The notes beneath the pieces are model-generated. The model did no database searches. It saw nothing but the letters and a program-made list of their open reading frames with translations, and was not told where the DNA came from. A stretch of 64,000 nucleotides of DNA from an uncultured Acetatifactor sp. (lineage in GTDB: Bacteria; Bacillota; Clostridia; Lachnospirales; Lachnospiraceae): positions 37,612 through 101,611 of the forward strand of contig CATKYJ010000011.1 in NCBI GenBank assembly GCA_949840885.1, written 5' to 3'. Position numbers and translations under genes: made by a program. How positions within the stretch are numbered: position 1 is the stretch's first letter; each line of letters opens with the position of its first letter. Below, one piece after another: positions 25,021 through 35,105 of the stretch.

Positions 25021-25629
25021 ATGAATATCGGTTTTTTGGCAAGTTTTATTACCTTTTCCCTGCTGGTTTATTACAATGTCAAGAAGTGGTCCGGAAAAAG
25101 CCGCAGGCAGGAGTCGGACTTCTGGGCCCGGGAATCCGCCGCCAACGCCGTGCGCCGCAAGCCTTTGGACGGGCTGCCCTATATCAAGATTCCCCTGGAG
25201 AGCTTTCCCACGCATCTGCTGAATGACAACAGCGAAGTCCTGGAATGCATTGAGGTCATGGAAACCCTCTCTGATCAGAAAATTGTCAATCTCACCGGCT
25301 GGACCAACACGGATCTGAAGCTGGAGTACGGCACTGCCAATATTACAGCATTGTCTGAATATGACCAGAGCTATACCCTGCTTGTCCGCACACTGCAGCG
25401 TTGGGCGGATGTGCTGACCGAGGCCGGCTACCGGGAGGAAGCTGCCATCTTGATGAAATTCGCCGTCAGCACCAACACGGATGTGAGCCGCACTTATTAT
25501 CAGCTGGCGGACTACTGGGCATCGAAAAAGGAATGGGGGGAGATCCAGCAGCTGCTGCACACCGCTGAGGGGCTGCGTTCTTCTAACCGCGAGGTCATTG
25601 TACGGCATTTGAAAGAAGTTCTGCCCTGA
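25021..25629 (+). CDS. Membrane-anchored protein with helical repeats, unknown function
   Basis: Protein of 202 residues: N-terminal membrane helix (MNIGFLASFITFSLLVYYNVKK), a basic stretch, then a helical domain with TPR-like pairs (LVRTLQRWADVLTEAGYREE; RTYYQLADYWASKKEWGEI). It is probably cytoplasm-facing. I chose ATG 25021, with AAAGGA 8 nt upstream; an ATG at 24982 would add 13 residues. Such proteins are widespread and conserved in Lachnospiraceae but uncharacterised to my knowledge. It is the only rightward gene between 16.5 and 35 kb. Confidence 0.72.
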   Translation: MNIGFLASFITFSLLVYYNVKKWSGKSRRQESDFWARESAANAVRRKPLDGLPYIKIPLESFPTHLLNDNSEVLECIEVMETLSDQKIVNLTGWTNTDLKLEYGTANITALSEYDQSYTLLVRTLQRWADVLTEAGYREEAAILMKFAVSTNTDVSRTYYQLADYWASKKEWGEIQQLLHTAEGLRSSNREVIVRHLKEVLP

Positions 25630-25791
25630 CTGGAAAGCCGCATGCAGGGCAGCGCTTGCGGGGGCTTCAAGGCAGTTTTATGGCAGCTTTACGCAACTTC
25701 ATAGCCCGGCAGGCTGCGGCAGTTCTGCTTTATGTCATTCTATGCCGGTGTTTGCTTTGAAAGAATCCCTGCTGCTATTTCGTTCACAAAA

Positions 25792-27957
25792 TTATGGGGT
25801 TTCCCCATGGGACGATTCCGGCCGCCCGGCCTGCGGCAGCACCTGCACGTTTGCCTCATAGCGAAGCGGGTTGCGGTTTTTGTAGTCAAACAGGACGAAA
25901 GTGTGCCCTGCGCCGCCCGTCTCCGGGTGATCATACTTCTCCGCCATCTGCTCTTCGTCCCAAACCGGCCAGGCAAAGGCTTCCATATGGGTCATTTTGC
26001 TAAGCTGTTTCCAGTCATACCCGCCGTAATCCGGCAAATACTTCCGCTCCTTTTCCTCCTTTTGGTAGAAAGCCCTGGCCGCTTCCCTGCTGCCCTCCCT
26101 CTCCGGCGCAAAATCCGGCCTGCTCTTGAGGTTCTCCCGCAGATACATGTCAAAAGTCAGAAGCTCCCGGTAGATTTCCCGCCGCTCCCCATCGTATGTC
26201 ACGGCAAAGTCAAGCAGCGCCTGGTACCGGTATGCCCGGGCAGGACTCGCGGTAAAGTATCCCCTTTCTTCGTAGAACTCCGCCAGCGCCTCATACAGGG
26301 CAAAGGGGCCGGGGAATGCTTTCTCCAAAAAAGGCAGCGTATGGGTGAACTGGCCGCTGTTGTAGTAGAGTTCCACCATCTCTTCAATGCGCTTTAGCCG
26401 CAGCATGTCCCGGTAGGTCAGCCATTTCGTGCAGAGCACCTCATAGGGAGGCTGCTCCAGATATTGAATGCCGTACTCCCCGGCCCGCTCCCACATTTCA
26501 GAGCCTTTCAAGACTTTCAGGAAGCCCAGCTGCAGCTGATGGGGGTGCATCCCATAGACCCGGTCAAAGGACCTGCCGAAGCTTTCGTAGTCCTCGTAGG
26601 GCAGTCCGGCGATCAGATCCAGGTGCAGGTGCACGTTCCCGCCCTGGCGGATGGACGCCACTATGCTTTCCAGCTTATCCACATCCATGACCCGGCGGAT
26701 GGCTTCCAGGGTCTTTGGGTTCACTGTCTGGACGCCGATCTCCAGCTGCGCCAGCCCCGGGCGCAAGTCATTCAGCAATGCTATCTCGTCCTCTCGGAGG
26801 ATGTCGGCTGAAATTTCGAAGTGGAAATTTGTGACACCATTGTCATGTTCCAGAAGATAGGACCAGACGGCCATGGTGTGGGCATGGCTGCAGTTGAAAG
26901 TGCGGTCTATGAATTTTACCTGTTTTACCTTATGGTCCAGGAAAAACCGGAGTTCTTTCTTTACAATGCCCATATCCCGCAGCCTCACCTGTTTGTCGAT
27001 GGAGGACAGGCAGTAGCTGCACCGGAACGGGCAGCCGCGGCTGCTTTCGTAGTACACAATCCGGTTCTCAAAGGGCGCCAGGTCGTCATACAGGAACGGG
27101 ATGGCGCTTAGGTCCGTCAGGGAGCGGCACGGGGTGTAGCCTGTGGGGAGATACAGGCCCGGGATATCCGCCAGGCGCCCGGCATCACGGCCCGGCCATT
27201 GGCGCCGGCCATTTGCTTCGGCTGTTGCAATCGGACATTTTCCCTCTGAGAAATCCTCTGCTTCCATGTCCCCCCGCCCGGCTGTCGCGATGCTTTCCGG
27301 CTCCGTGTCCCCGCACCCGGCTCTCGCGATGCTTTCCGGCTCCGTGTCCCCATACCCGGCTGCCGCGATGCTTTCCGGCTCCGTGTCCCCCCGTCCGGCT
27401 GCCGCGATGCTTTCCGGCTCCGTGTCCCCCCGTCCGGCTGTCGCGATGCTTTCCGGCTCCATGTCCCCCCGTCCGGCTGCCGCGATGCTTTCCGGCTCCG
27501 TGTCCCCGCACCCGGCTGTCGCGATGCTTTCCGGCTCCATGTCCTCCCGCTTGTCTGCCGTCGCACCCGCCGCATAATACCCCAGAAGCTCCCGGAAAGT
27601 GGCCTCGCCCTCGCCCACCATAATACCTGTCAGCTGCGGATAATTCCTCAAAATGGCATCTGCGTCATATGACACCTCCGGGCCTCCCAGCCAGATTTCC
27701 GTATCGGGCAGGAGTTTGGGAAGCTCCCCCAGCAGCTCCCGCACCAGCCTCCAATTCCAAATATAGCAGGAAAACCCGATCACATCAGGTTTCCTGCCAT
27801 AGAGATCGGCAAGTATGTCTGCCATAGGCTGATTTATGGTATACTCCGCCAGTTCCACATATTGGCGCAGTTCTTCTCCCGCATAAGCCCGCAGGCTGTA
27901 TATGGCAGGATTCGAATGAATGTATTTCGCATTCACCGCCGCCAGCAAAAATTTCAT
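25792..27957 (-). CDS. B12-binding-domain radical SAM protein (DUF4080 type)
   Basis: Radical SAM enzyme of 721 residues. An N-terminal cobalamin-binding-like domain (about 1-135; MKFLLAAVNAKYIHSNPA ... EIWLGGPEVSYD ... GEGEATFREL) precedes the radical SAM core with CPFRCSYC (Cys-x3-Cys-x2-Cys, about 312-319) and a C-terminal DUF4080-like helical region. Between the two lies an expanded tandem repeat of 13 residues (about 138-232). The reaction is unknown; relatives are annotated only as B12-binding radical SAM. GGGAGG precedes the ATG. It lies 24 bp after the metallophosphoesterase gene, in one operon. Confidence 0.9.
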   Translation of the reverse strand: MKFLLAAVNAKYIHSNPAIYSLRAYAGEELRQYVELAEYTINQPMADILADLYGRKPDVIGFSCYIWNWRLVRELLGELPKLLPDTEIWLGGPEVSYDADAILRNYPQLTGIMVGEGEATFRELLGYYAAGATADKREDMEPESIATAGCGDTEPESIAAAGRGDMEPESIATAGRGDTEPESIAAAGRGDTEPESIAAAGYGDTEPESIARAGCGDTEPESIATAGRGDMEAEDFSEGKCPIATAEANGRRQWPGRDAGRLADIPGLYLPTGYTPCRSLTDLSAIPFLYDDLAPFENRIVYYESSRGCPFRCSYCLSSIDKQVRLRDMGIVKKELRFFLDHKVKQVKFIDRTFNCSHAHTMAVWSYLLEHDNGVTNFHFEISADILREDEIALLNDLRPGLAQLEIGVQTVNPKTLEAIRRVMDVDKLESIVASIRQGGNVHLHLDLIAGLPYEDYESFGRSFDRVYGMHPHQLQLGFLKVLKGSEMWERAGEYGIQYLEQPPYEVLCTKWLTYRDMLRLKRIEEMVELYYNSGQFTHTLPFLEKAFPGPFALYEALAEFYEERGYFTASPARAYRYQALLDFAVTYDGERREIYRELLTFDMYLRENLKSRPDFAPEREGSREAARAFYQKEEKERKYLPDYGGYDWKQLSKMTHMEAFAWPVWDEEQMAEKYDHPETGGAGHTFVLFDYKNRNPLRYEANVQVLPQAGRPESSHGETP
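27263..27545. repeat. 39-bp in-frame minisatellite within radical SAM gene
   Basis: Seven near-identical 39-bp units (DTEPESIAAAGRG and close variants), with an eighth partial. Units differ by a few bases, mostly changing Thr/Met, Ala/Thr and Arg/Cys/Tyr. Unit length keeps the reading frame, and the array sits exactly in the linker between the two domains. Confidence 0.92.
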
Positions 27958-27981
27958 TTCACACCTCCCGCAGATTGCCCG

Positions 27982-28836
27982 TCACAGCCCGAACCGCTCC
28001 GCCAGCTTCTCCCACTCCGATTCCGGCGCCTCGGGCATAGATGCAAGCCCCAGCTCCTTTGCCCGCTTTTCCATGGCCAGGATGCATCGGAAGAAATAGT
28101 TGACGCCCGTCACCAGGCTCTTCTTAATGGCTTTGTTGAGGGTCATGCCCATCTCGTCCACGCCGCTCTCCCCAAAGGCCTGCAGATAGGCCTCCACGTC
28201 ATAGGGAATGGACAGGAACTCCGCATCCCACTTTTCCGACACTCCTGTCAGAATGGCGAACTGTGCCCGCCGGCCCACGCCGTCTACGGCAAAGCCCAGA
28301 GAACCCGGATTGATATAGGTGACGCCATAGAGGCTGTCCATCTCCTGGTGGTGGCTGTGACCGCCCAGCAGACAGGAATAGGGCAGTTCCTTTAAGACTT
28401 TCTCTTTCAGCCCCGCCTCCTCATGCACATTCCCCCGAACCCGGCCGGGAGTGCCGTGACACAGATATAGGGTCGGACAGCCCTCCAGGCACAGCTCCCT
28501 CTCCGTGGGGAGGGAGGCGAAAAATGCCAGATCCCGGTCAGTCATATGCTGCAGGGTGTAAAATAGGGTGCCGTTGGCGGAGGAGGGTCGCCATCCCTCC
28601 CGATTGTCCCGGTTGTTCAGGAGATAGTCCTCCCTGTTGCCCCGCAGCATCCAGCACGTATGGTTCTTCCGCATCTCATACAGAAGCGCCATGGTGCGCT
28701 CCGGGTAGGGGCTGTCCGTCACATAATCTCCCAGACAGATAATGCCCTCCACCGGGTGCAGGGTAATATATTGCAAAAAGGCCTCCAGCGCCTTGTAGTT
28801 TCCGTGGATGTCGCTGATCAGCGCGATTCTCCTCAT
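27982..28836 (-). CDS. Calcineurin-like metallophosphoesterase
   Basis: Phosphoesterase of 284 residues with every metal-site motif: SDIHGN (residues 8-13), LGDYVTD, LRGNRED, LCHGTPG and GGHSHHQ, followed by NPGSLG. It resembles the YfcE/serine-threonine phosphatase-like branch with an added C-terminal helical part (about 205-284). The substrate cannot be told; small phosphodiesters or phosphoproteins are possible. AAAGGAGAGG lies about 10 nt before the ATG. First gene of an operon with the radical SAM protein. Confidence 0.9.
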   Translation of the reverse strand: MRRIALISDIHGNYKALEAFLQYITLHPVEGIICLGDYVTDSPYPERTMALLYEMRKNHTCWMLRGNREDYLLNNRDNREGWRPSSANGTLFYTLQHMTDRDLAFFASLPTERELCLEGCPTLYLCHGTPGRVRGNVHEEAGLKEKVLKELPYSCLLGGHSHHQEMDSLYGVTYINPGSLGFAVDGVGRRAQFAILTGVSEKWDAEFLSIPYDVEAYLQAFGESGVDEMGMTLNKAIKKSLVTGVNYFFRCILAMEKRAKELGLASMPEAPESEWEKLAERFGL

Positions 28837-29206
28837 GTCATGCCTCTCCTTTCCGCTCCTGGGTCATCACACGGCCGAAGACCTTGTCACAGGGCCTGGT
28901 CCGAAACGGATTCCCCGTTATAGCGGTTCGGGATCCTGCCAGCCGGCTGCACAAAAGGAGTCTTCCACGGCATACAATCCCCCGCGGCGCGCTCCTCCCT
29001 CAGGCGTCAAATCCGGATATGCTCTCCAGCACTGATCCCGATTGCCGGTACATCAAATTCTTTGGAAAGAAATGATATTCATGGTTTCGCGCAAACATGC
29101 AAGCTAAGAGGATCCCATATGGCATATTCTACTATAAATACCTACACTTTGAAATGGAAAATTTTAACTTTTACAAATTAATTTTCTAAATTTTTGGATA
29201 TTTCCG
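28837..29206. other. Intergenic region between phosphoesterase and surface protein genes
   Basis: 370 bp. The half nearest the phosphoesterase is GC-rich; the half nearest the surface gene's 3' end (29090-29200) is markedly AT-rich. I see no coding gene, no good riboswitch match and no clean terminator. Confidence 0.4.
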
Positions 29207-32200
29207 TTACCTCTCCCCTCGCTTTTTCAGTCTCAGGAAATGCCATAAAGCCATAATCGCCAGCAAAGCTCCCGCCGCACGGGCAATTGCGGAAAACCGC
29301 GGTGCATTGTCCCCGGTCTGCGGACTGCGCAGGGCATCCCCGCTATCGCCCTGGCTTTCGGATGTGGTCGGGCCAGAGGATCCGCCGGGGCGGTCAGGCG
29401 GCGTGGTTTCGGCAGGTCTATCCGGCTCGTCCGGGCCGCCCTTGGCCTGGATTTCGAATCTGCCGGAGGTCTCGCCGTCCAGGTAGAGGAAAGTCAGGGT
29501 GTGGGGGCCTACCGGGAGGGTGTCCAGATAGCTTTCTTTCAAGGTGACAATGGTGCTGCCGGACTCCACTGTATAGTGCTCCGCGTCCACAGGCTCTCCG
29601 TCCACCAACAGGCCCTTGAACTTCTCCACCGCCCCGTTCGCCCGGAAAGCGATACCTCTTTCCGTCTCCTGGCTCCACTGGCTTCCATCGCCCTCCAGGA
29701 TCCTGTAATCCCTCAGGGCGGCCAGAACCTCCTCCAGTTTCTTGGCATCCACCAGAGACTTCTCGTGGTTCGTCAGGGACTCCAGCTTGCTCTTTGCCCA
29801 TGCCGCGGCCCTTTCCGTGTCCAGATCGTCCGGGCTCACGCTCTCCGGCTCCGGCAGCTTCTTGATCACATCCACTGTCTCCACTACTTTCTCAATGCTC
29901 TCCAGAGCTCCTGCAATCCGATCCCTTTCCGCCTCAATGGCTTCCTTTTCGGCTTCCGTGTAGTTCCCTCCATATTCCTCCAGCAGGGATTCCAGTTCCT
30001 CCAGGGCTTTCTCCAGGGTCTCACGGTCTGTGAGCTGCACTGTGTCCTTGGATATCCCTTCCACCGCGTCCTCCACGTCCGCCAGTTCTCCCTGTGCCGT
30101 ATCGATCCTGGTCAGGAGCCTGTCGCAGGTATCCAGGATTTCCTGCAGTTCTTCCTTTTCCTCCGGGGTAGCGCTGGCGCTGTCTGCCTCCACGGCCCGG
30201 ACAGCTTCCAGGGCTGCCCTGTCGCCGGAGGTGGCGTTTCCCTCCGTCAGGCCCTCTATGGCCTGAGCCAGAAGCTTTATGGGCTTCATGTATAACGTAG
30301 ATGTAGTCTCGTTCCCGGCCAGGTCTGTGGCCTTTATCACATAGACTGCCTCCCGGTTTCCCGAGAGCGTCAGGCTGCCGGAGACCGTCTCCCCATTCAG
30401 GGTCACGGAAGCCAGATTCCGATCCGTCACTTCCACTGCCTGGGTGGTGTAGTAGGTAGCCCCCGGCTTCACCCCTGTGACGGCAGGCTGCGTCAGGTCA
30501 AACTCCACGCCCAGGGACGCGTAATACACCGAATTCCCCGCCATATCCGTGGCTTTTACGTAGACTATAATCTTTCTTCCGTCTCCGGGCGGGATGGTGA
30601 AGCGGTTCCCGGGCACCCAGTCTTTTACATCCGGCAGCTGAGCCTGGGGCAATATGCTTCCCGACTGGTAATAAGCTATGGTGCCCATGCCGCTTAAGGC
30701 ATCCGCAGCCGTAAGGGAGACATCGATCCCCTCTCGTGAGAACTGTCCGAAAGCCACTTCTGCGGGAAGCCTCCTGACGGAAGTGCCGTTGAAGCGGATA
30801 TCAAAAGTTTCCGGCGCTGTCCGGTCAAGCCTGTAGGTTTCCGTGGCCGCCAGGGAGATGTGCCCCGTCTCCTTATCTTTTACATAAAATGTCAGGGAGC
30901 CCTCTTTGGTCTCTTCCGTCCGCCGCAATTCCTCCACCCAGTCGTCCGATACTGTATTTCCCAGGGAAAGCAGATGTCCCTCCCCGGCGGACACCACGAA
31001 GTCATCTTGCATCCAGCCGTTCTCGTTCAGGGATGTGATATAGTCCCGGCCTTTCTCCGGACGGTATTCGTTCACGATGTCGAAAGTTCTGCTTCCTCCG
31101 CTCACTATGTAGAGTCCCCCGGGCTTGTTGGCGATGGTTACGGTGGCCGTGCCGATGTTCACGTTGTCCCGGTAGGTGACTGTGTATTCCTCCGGCGGGA
31201 TTACGGTGTCCCCGTCTTTCACTACCACCGCCGGCTCCTTTGCCGTCCCATCGTAATGGAAGCGGCTCTCCGAGAGCCGGATATCGGGATTTTCCACTTC
31301 CGTCGGGGGGACGATTTTTATGGTAAGTTCATGGGTATACCTTTTGTTCCGGCCACTTTCCGTCCGGAAATATGCCGCTACATCAAAACTATACTCACCT
31401 GCTGGCAGCCCATTGTAATATTCCTTGCTAAAGCCAAATACGAGGACATCGTTTTCCAGCGTCTTTGTATACATGTCAGCGCCCACGTAATCATGTTCAA
31501 CTGAAATATCGTATATATAGGAATCCGTTGTGTCAAACTCCAAGCCTTTGAAAGAGAGGAGGATATCCTCTGCCATACCCTCGGCAAATATGTAGCAGTC
31601 CTTTTCCGGAACCCTGATGAAATATACGAAATCGTCATAAGTACAGGTTTTTCCTCTTAAATTCTGTTCCACATTCACATGTACTGTGCCGGGGCCACCC
31701 ACTTTGAGGCTGTCCCCCTCCAGCACCGCCCCGGGGGCCGTGGTTCCGGCATTCAGCAAGGTATAGGTAAACTCTGCGGTTTTGCCCCGGTGGGCGAATA
31801 TGGGGCAACTATCGGAGGCATTCGTGCTTTCCTTACAGATGTCCTCCAGCATGACCGTAGTTCCACTGCCGCTTTCCTGCAAGGGGAATATGGTCTCTTT
31901 CAGCGCGGAGGTCTCAACCTGGCATTTGCAGAGTTTTTCCGTCAGGTCAGTCTGCCAGCCTCTTCTCTGCCATACCTGCCCGGATGTATCACTACCCATA
32001 GACACCTCATATACTACAGAATAGTCGTCCGCTGCTGGGAGGAAGAGTTCTTCCGGCCCATCCTTGGGTGTCTCTGCCACCAGGACAGGCATAGAAATCC
32101 CCTCAAAATCAGGGATTCCGCATCCTTCCGCATTCATCCACTGAATCCGTGCCTGACCTGTGGGATTCTGCCCGAAACGGATGCTCTCCTGGTATAAACT

Positions 32201-34807
32201 GGTGCGAATCAACAGTGGGCAGTTCAGCAGCTGCGTGGGCGGCATATTTGTCCGCCAGTCCCCAATCAGCCGTAATGCACCGCCGTCCACCACGAGTTCT
32301 TTCATACAGGTATCCGGGCTGTTCTCACCTTCCGTGAGCGAATCGTCAAAATAGTTCATGTAGCTGTTCCGGAAAGTTATGCAGGTAAATTTATTTTTAT
32401 TCAGACGGGAACCCTGCAGAACCGGATTTTCCTCAACCGTGAAACTGGCAGAGCCGGCATAGCCTCCTCCATTGCAGATCCCCCATTTGCTCTCCGGGCT
32501 GCCGCAGTTGATATAGGATAACACGGCCTCTGTATCCTCTGTCAGTACGCCCGTGGCCAACCTCAGATTTCCCACGGATGCATTATCCAAAGTGATTTGC
32601 AATCTCTCCGTCACTTTGGAATTGATTTCCAGATTGGCAGCCTTTCCGTCTTTCAGCGTTATGGAGACTGTTTGAAGAGCCTTTGTAACGGAAAAACCAA
32701 AATCGAGATCTGTAGCAGCAAAACTATCTCCTGACACCACAACGGACAAATCCCCCAAGATAGAAGCTTCTTCACAGGGCAGGGCGCTGAAGTATTCCAC
32801 CGTACCTCCAAGAAGACGAATGTCCGCTTCTCCTACCGTTGACTCCATACCGCTGAAGCTGGCTCCCGAAGCACAGACTCCCCCTATCGTACCTCCCTGT
32901 ATGGCGATATAGGCCTTGCCTGTCACCTCGGATTTCTCCTCGCCGCCTCCATAGACCTCCGCTGCCTCTAAGTTTCCGCCATTGATTGTGATATTGCTGC
33001 TGCCTACTTTCGCGCCGAACCAGGCTCCGCCTCCGTATACATTGTGCAGAAACTGTCCGTCATTGATGGTGATGTTGGCGCTTCCGGTCACTTCTGTGGG
33101 GATACTGTCAGCCCTTCCTGCACCGCCGCCGTAAGTCCATCCATTTACCATCGCGCCGTAGCCAAAGACCAGCTCCGTATTGCCGCCTACGGTTCCGGAG
33201 ACTTCATTGCCGCCAAAGACAGAACTCACCTGAGCGTTTTCTATATATATACTGGTGCTGCCGCTAATCGCCCCTGTTACAAGCCCACCAAATATATTCT
33301 TGACTACACGTCCGCCCGTAACACGAATTGATGTATTTCCATTAACCTCTTCGCTGTATCCGCCTCCCAGGACATATTGGACATTGCCGCCGGATATAGC
33401 CACATGGGTATCTCCGTTTAAAACGCCGTTTCCGTTGCCTCCATATAAGTTTCGGGCATTACCACCGGACATTGTCACATGGGTGTCCCCATTTAAGACG
33501 CCGTTTCCGTTGCCTCCATATATGTATCCCCCATTTCCGCCAGATACGACCACATTCGTGCTGCCTGTCAGAGTTCCTCCTGCATTTCCGCCATAGATGG
33601 CCCAAACCGTATAGACAGGGTTATTGCTGTCCGTCTCATGGGAAATGCCGCTCAAAGTGACATATGTGTCATATTGTTGCACCCCTTCTTTTGCACCGCC
33701 ATAGATGGCCGAGTATCTCAGATCATATCCCGTCGAAGTCGGAGACAGAGCCCCTGTTCCGTCCGCCACTTTGTCTCCCTGGATAGACGTAATCTCCTCC
33801 CCATCCTCGCCGATGCCGTTTCTATTAGAATCTACATACAGCTTCGCATAGCCGGCATCTGCTCCCGCTACAATCAGCAGAGGCTGTCCATTGGCATATA
33901 TGTTATATTTATTTTCCCCTACCGTCTCATACGTCACGCCCTTGCCGTCTGTGTCTCTGGCTGCCGCCTTTTCCATTGGCATCGTGCCGTTCAGAGCGCT
34001 GTCCCCGGATATTCCCTCCGAAAGCGCTTGATCCCGAGACTCCCCATCCTCTGGGTCATCCGGCGCTATTTCCTCTGCGGGAGAGTTGTCAGAAGTTTCC
34101 TCTTCTCCGGAATCGCCCCTGGCGCTTTCCCCATCCGCAGGGTTTCCGTCGGAATCCTTGTTCCCGGAGACTTTATCTGTTCCATTTTCATCCCCAGGGG
34201 CGTCATCCGTTCCCTCGTTCCCAGAAATCCCGTCTGTCCCATCCGTGCTTTCACTCCCGGAGGTTCCTCCTGTGCTTTCCCCATCCGCGGGGCTTCCTTC
34301 CGTACTTTCACTTCCGGAGGTTCCTCCTGTGCTTTCCCCATCCGCGGGGCTTCCTTCCGTGCTTTCACTTCCGGAGGTTCCTCCTGTGCTTTCCCCATCC
34401 GCGGGGCTTCCATCCGTACTTTCACTCCCGGAGGTTCCTCCTGTACTTTCCCCACCCGCAGGGCTTCCTTCCGTACTTTCACTTCCGGAGGTTCCTCCTG
34501 TGCTTTCCCCATCCGCGGGGCTTCCTTCCGTAACTTCCCCATCCGCACCCTCGGTCCCTGGAACCGTCCCTGTCCCCTCTTCGGCCCCAGGGTTTCTGTC
34601 CGCGCTCTCGTGCCCCGGAACGCTGTCTGCATTTTCTCCCTTTTTTCCATCTGCAGGCTTGCTGTCCGCAGTCTCATTGTCCAAAACCTCTCCGGCCGCC
34701 GCCTGGCTCGCAGCTGCCCGGAGCGTCCCTCCCGCTGACGGCATGGACACTGTCATTGCCGCTGCCAGCAGCAGGCTCATGGCTGTCTTTCCGATTCCTT
34801 TTTTCAT
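29207..34807 (-). CDS. Giant beta-repeat surface protein with sorting-like C-terminus
   Basis: Surface protein of 1866 residues. Signal peptide 1-35; acidic Ser/Gly/Thr/Glu stalk with 19-residue tandem repeats (about 90-200); a Gly/Asn-rich region (about 370-640) with units such as GGNGNGVLNGDTHVTMSGGN, likely a beta-helix or stacked-loop adhesive domain; Ig-like domains (YDGTAKEPAVVVKDGD); a helical FIVAR-like part (about 1500-1690); and the C-terminus SPQTGDNAPRF, hydrophobic span, LKKRGER. That end is like the non-canonical TGD-type anchors of Lachnospiraceae, not true LPXTG. Transcription probably starts from 34887-34916 under LytTR control. AGAGGTG precedes the ATG. Confidence 0.82.
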   Translation of the reverse strand: MKKGIGKTAMSLLLAAAMTVSMPSAGGTLRAAASQAAAGEVLDNETADSKPADGKKGENADSVPGHESADRNPGAEEGTGTVPGTEGADGEVTEGSPADGESTGGTSGSESTEGSPAGGESTGGTSGSESTDGSPADGESTGGTSGSESTEGSPADGESTGGTSGSESTEGSPADGESTGGTSGSESTDGTDGISGNEGTDDAPGDENGTDKVSGNKDSDGNPADGESARGDSGEEETSDNSPAEEIAPDDPEDGESRDQALSEGISGDSALNGTMPMEKAAARDTDGKGVTYETVGENKYNIYANGQPLLIVAGADAGYAKLYVDSNRNGIGEDGEEITSIQGDKVADGTGALSPTSTGYDLRYSAIYGGAKEGVQQYDTYVTLSGISHETDSNNPVYTVWAIYGGNAGGTLTGSTNVVVSGGNGGYIYGGNGNGVLNGDTHVTMSGGNARNLYGGNGNGVLNGDTHVAISGGNVQYVLGGGYSEEVNGNTSIRVTGGRVVKNIFGGLVTGAISGSTSIYIENAQVSSVFGGNEVSGTVGGNTELVFGYGAMVNGWTYGGGAGRADSIPTEVTGSANITINDGQFLHNVYGGGAWFGAKVGSSNITINGGNLEAAEVYGGGEEKSEVTGKAYIAIQGGTIGGVCASGASFSGMESTVGEADIRLLGGTVEYFSALPCEEASILGDLSVVVSGDSFAATDLDFGFSVTKALQTVSITLKDGKAANLEINSKVTERLQITLDNASVGNLRLATGVLTEDTEAVLSYINCGSPESKWGICNGGGYAGSASFTVEENPVLQGSRLNKNKFTCITFRNSYMNYFDDSLTEGENSPDTCMKELVVDGGALRLIGDWRTNMPPTQLLNCPLLIRTSLYQESIRFGQNPTGQARIQWMNAEGCGIPDFEGISMPVLVAETPKDGPEELFLPAADDYSVVYEVSMGSDTSGQVWQRRGWQTDLTEKLCKCQVETSALKETIFPLQESGSGTTVMLEDICKESTNASDSCPIFAHRGKTAEFTYTLLNAGTTAPGAVLEGDSLKVGGPGTVHVNVEQNLRGKTCTYDDFVYFIRVPEKDCYIFAEGMAEDILLSFKGLEFDTTDSYIYDISVEHDYVGADMYTKTLENDVLVFGFSKEYYNGLPAGEYSFDVAAYFRTESGRNKRYTHELTIKIVPPTEVENPDIRLSESRFHYDGTAKEPAVVVKDGDTVIPPEEYTVTYRDNVNIGTATVTIANKPGGLYIVSGGSRTFDIVNEYRPEKGRDYITSLNENGWMQDDFVVSAGEGHLLSLGNTVSDDWVEELRRTEETKEGSLTFYVKDKETGHISLAATETYRLDRTAPETFDIRFNGTSVRRLPAEVAFGQFSREGIDVSLTAADALSGMGTIAYYQSGSILPQAQLPDVKDWVPGNRFTIPPGDGRKIIVYVKATDMAGNSVYYASLGVEFDLTQPAVTGVKPGATYYTTQAVEVTDRNLASVTLNGETVSGSLTLSGNREAVYVIKATDLAGNETTSTLYMKPIKLLAQAIEGLTEGNATSGDRAALEAVRAVEADSASATPEEKEELQEILDTCDRLLTRIDTAQGELADVEDAVEGISKDTVQLTDRETLEKALEELESLLEEYGGNYTEAEKEAIEAERDRIAGALESIEKVVETVDVIKKLPEPESVSPDDLDTERAAAWAKSKLESLTNHEKSLVDAKKLEEVLAALRDYRILEGDGSQWSQETERGIAFRANGAVEKFKGLLVDGEPVDAEHYTVESGSTIVTLKESYLDTLPVGPHTLTFLYLDGETSGRFEIQAKGGPDEPDRPAETTPPDRPGGSSGPTTSESQGDSGDALRSPQTGDNAPRFSAIARAAGALLAIMALWHFLRLKKRGER
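34236..34535. repeat. 57-bp in-frame tandem repeats in surface-protein stalk
   Basis: About five copies of a 57-bp unit coding for SESTEGSPADGESTGGTSG with few substitutions. The high identity between copies suggests recent expansion and probable length variation between strains. Confidence 0.9.
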
Positions 34808-34886
34808 AAGCTTCGCACCTCTACCCCTTTTTCTGACACATTGCCGTCGGCAGGAAAATCTGCCCAGGCAAACATTATGTAGAAAA

Positions 34887-34916
34887 ATTATATACAGCCG
34901 TCAAAACCCGAATCAA
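34887..34916 (-). promoter_or_regulatory. Promoter of the giant surface protein gene
   Basis: TTGATT (34911-34916), 18-bp spacer, TATAAT (34887-34892) on the minus strand, about 80 bp before the start codon. Direct repeats resembling LytTR boxes lie 6 bp upstream of its -35. Confidence 0.6.
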
Positions 34917-34922
34917 CCCGGA

Positions 34923-34954
34923 TGACTCAAACGGCATTTTTTTGACTCAAACGG
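34923..34954 (-). promoter_or_regulatory. Direct repeat resembling a LytTR-regulator binding site
   Basis: Two identical 12-bp repeats CCGTTTGAGTCA on the minus strand (34943-34954 and 34923-34934), 20 bp apart start to start. LytTR proteins (AgrA, ComE, VirR) bind imperfect direct repeats with a GTT core about one to two helical turns apart (usually 21-22 bp). Position just upstream of a -35 suits an activator, and a LytTR regulator gene begins 150 bp away. Confidence 0.65.
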
Positions 34955-35011
34955 TAGCCGGAATGCCTCTCCTGCGCGAAATTCGGCCTTTCTTTTTTTC
35001 ATGACTTCCAC

Positions 35012-35017
35012 TATAAT
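35012..35017 (+). promoter_or_regulatory. -10 element for the LytTR/GHKL operon
   Basis: TATAAT at 35012-35017, about 90 bp before the response regulator start. No good -35 at the right distance, so expression may need an activator, perhaps the same LytTR protein. Confidence 0.4.
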
Positions 35018-35105
35018 AGATAAAAAGGCATCAGTCCCCCGGCATAACGAATCGCCGTCAGGCTCCATGGCCGGCGCATAGCTGTCATGTATATGGAGAA
35101 CCCTT

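Noticed and set aside
27263..27545. Regular repeats suggesting a CRISPR array
   Set aside because: Units are contiguous 39-bp copies without unique spacers and stay in frame inside the radical SAM gene; there are no cas genes.
28837..29206. Cobalamin riboswitch before the phosphoesterase/B12-radical SAM operon
   Set aside because: I looked for the conserved B12-box and core segments and did not find them.
29207..29330. True LPXTG signal at the end of the giant surface protein
   Set aside because: The motif is SPQTGD, not LPXTG, though the hydrophobic span and basic tail follow. It is called a non-canonical sorting-like end.
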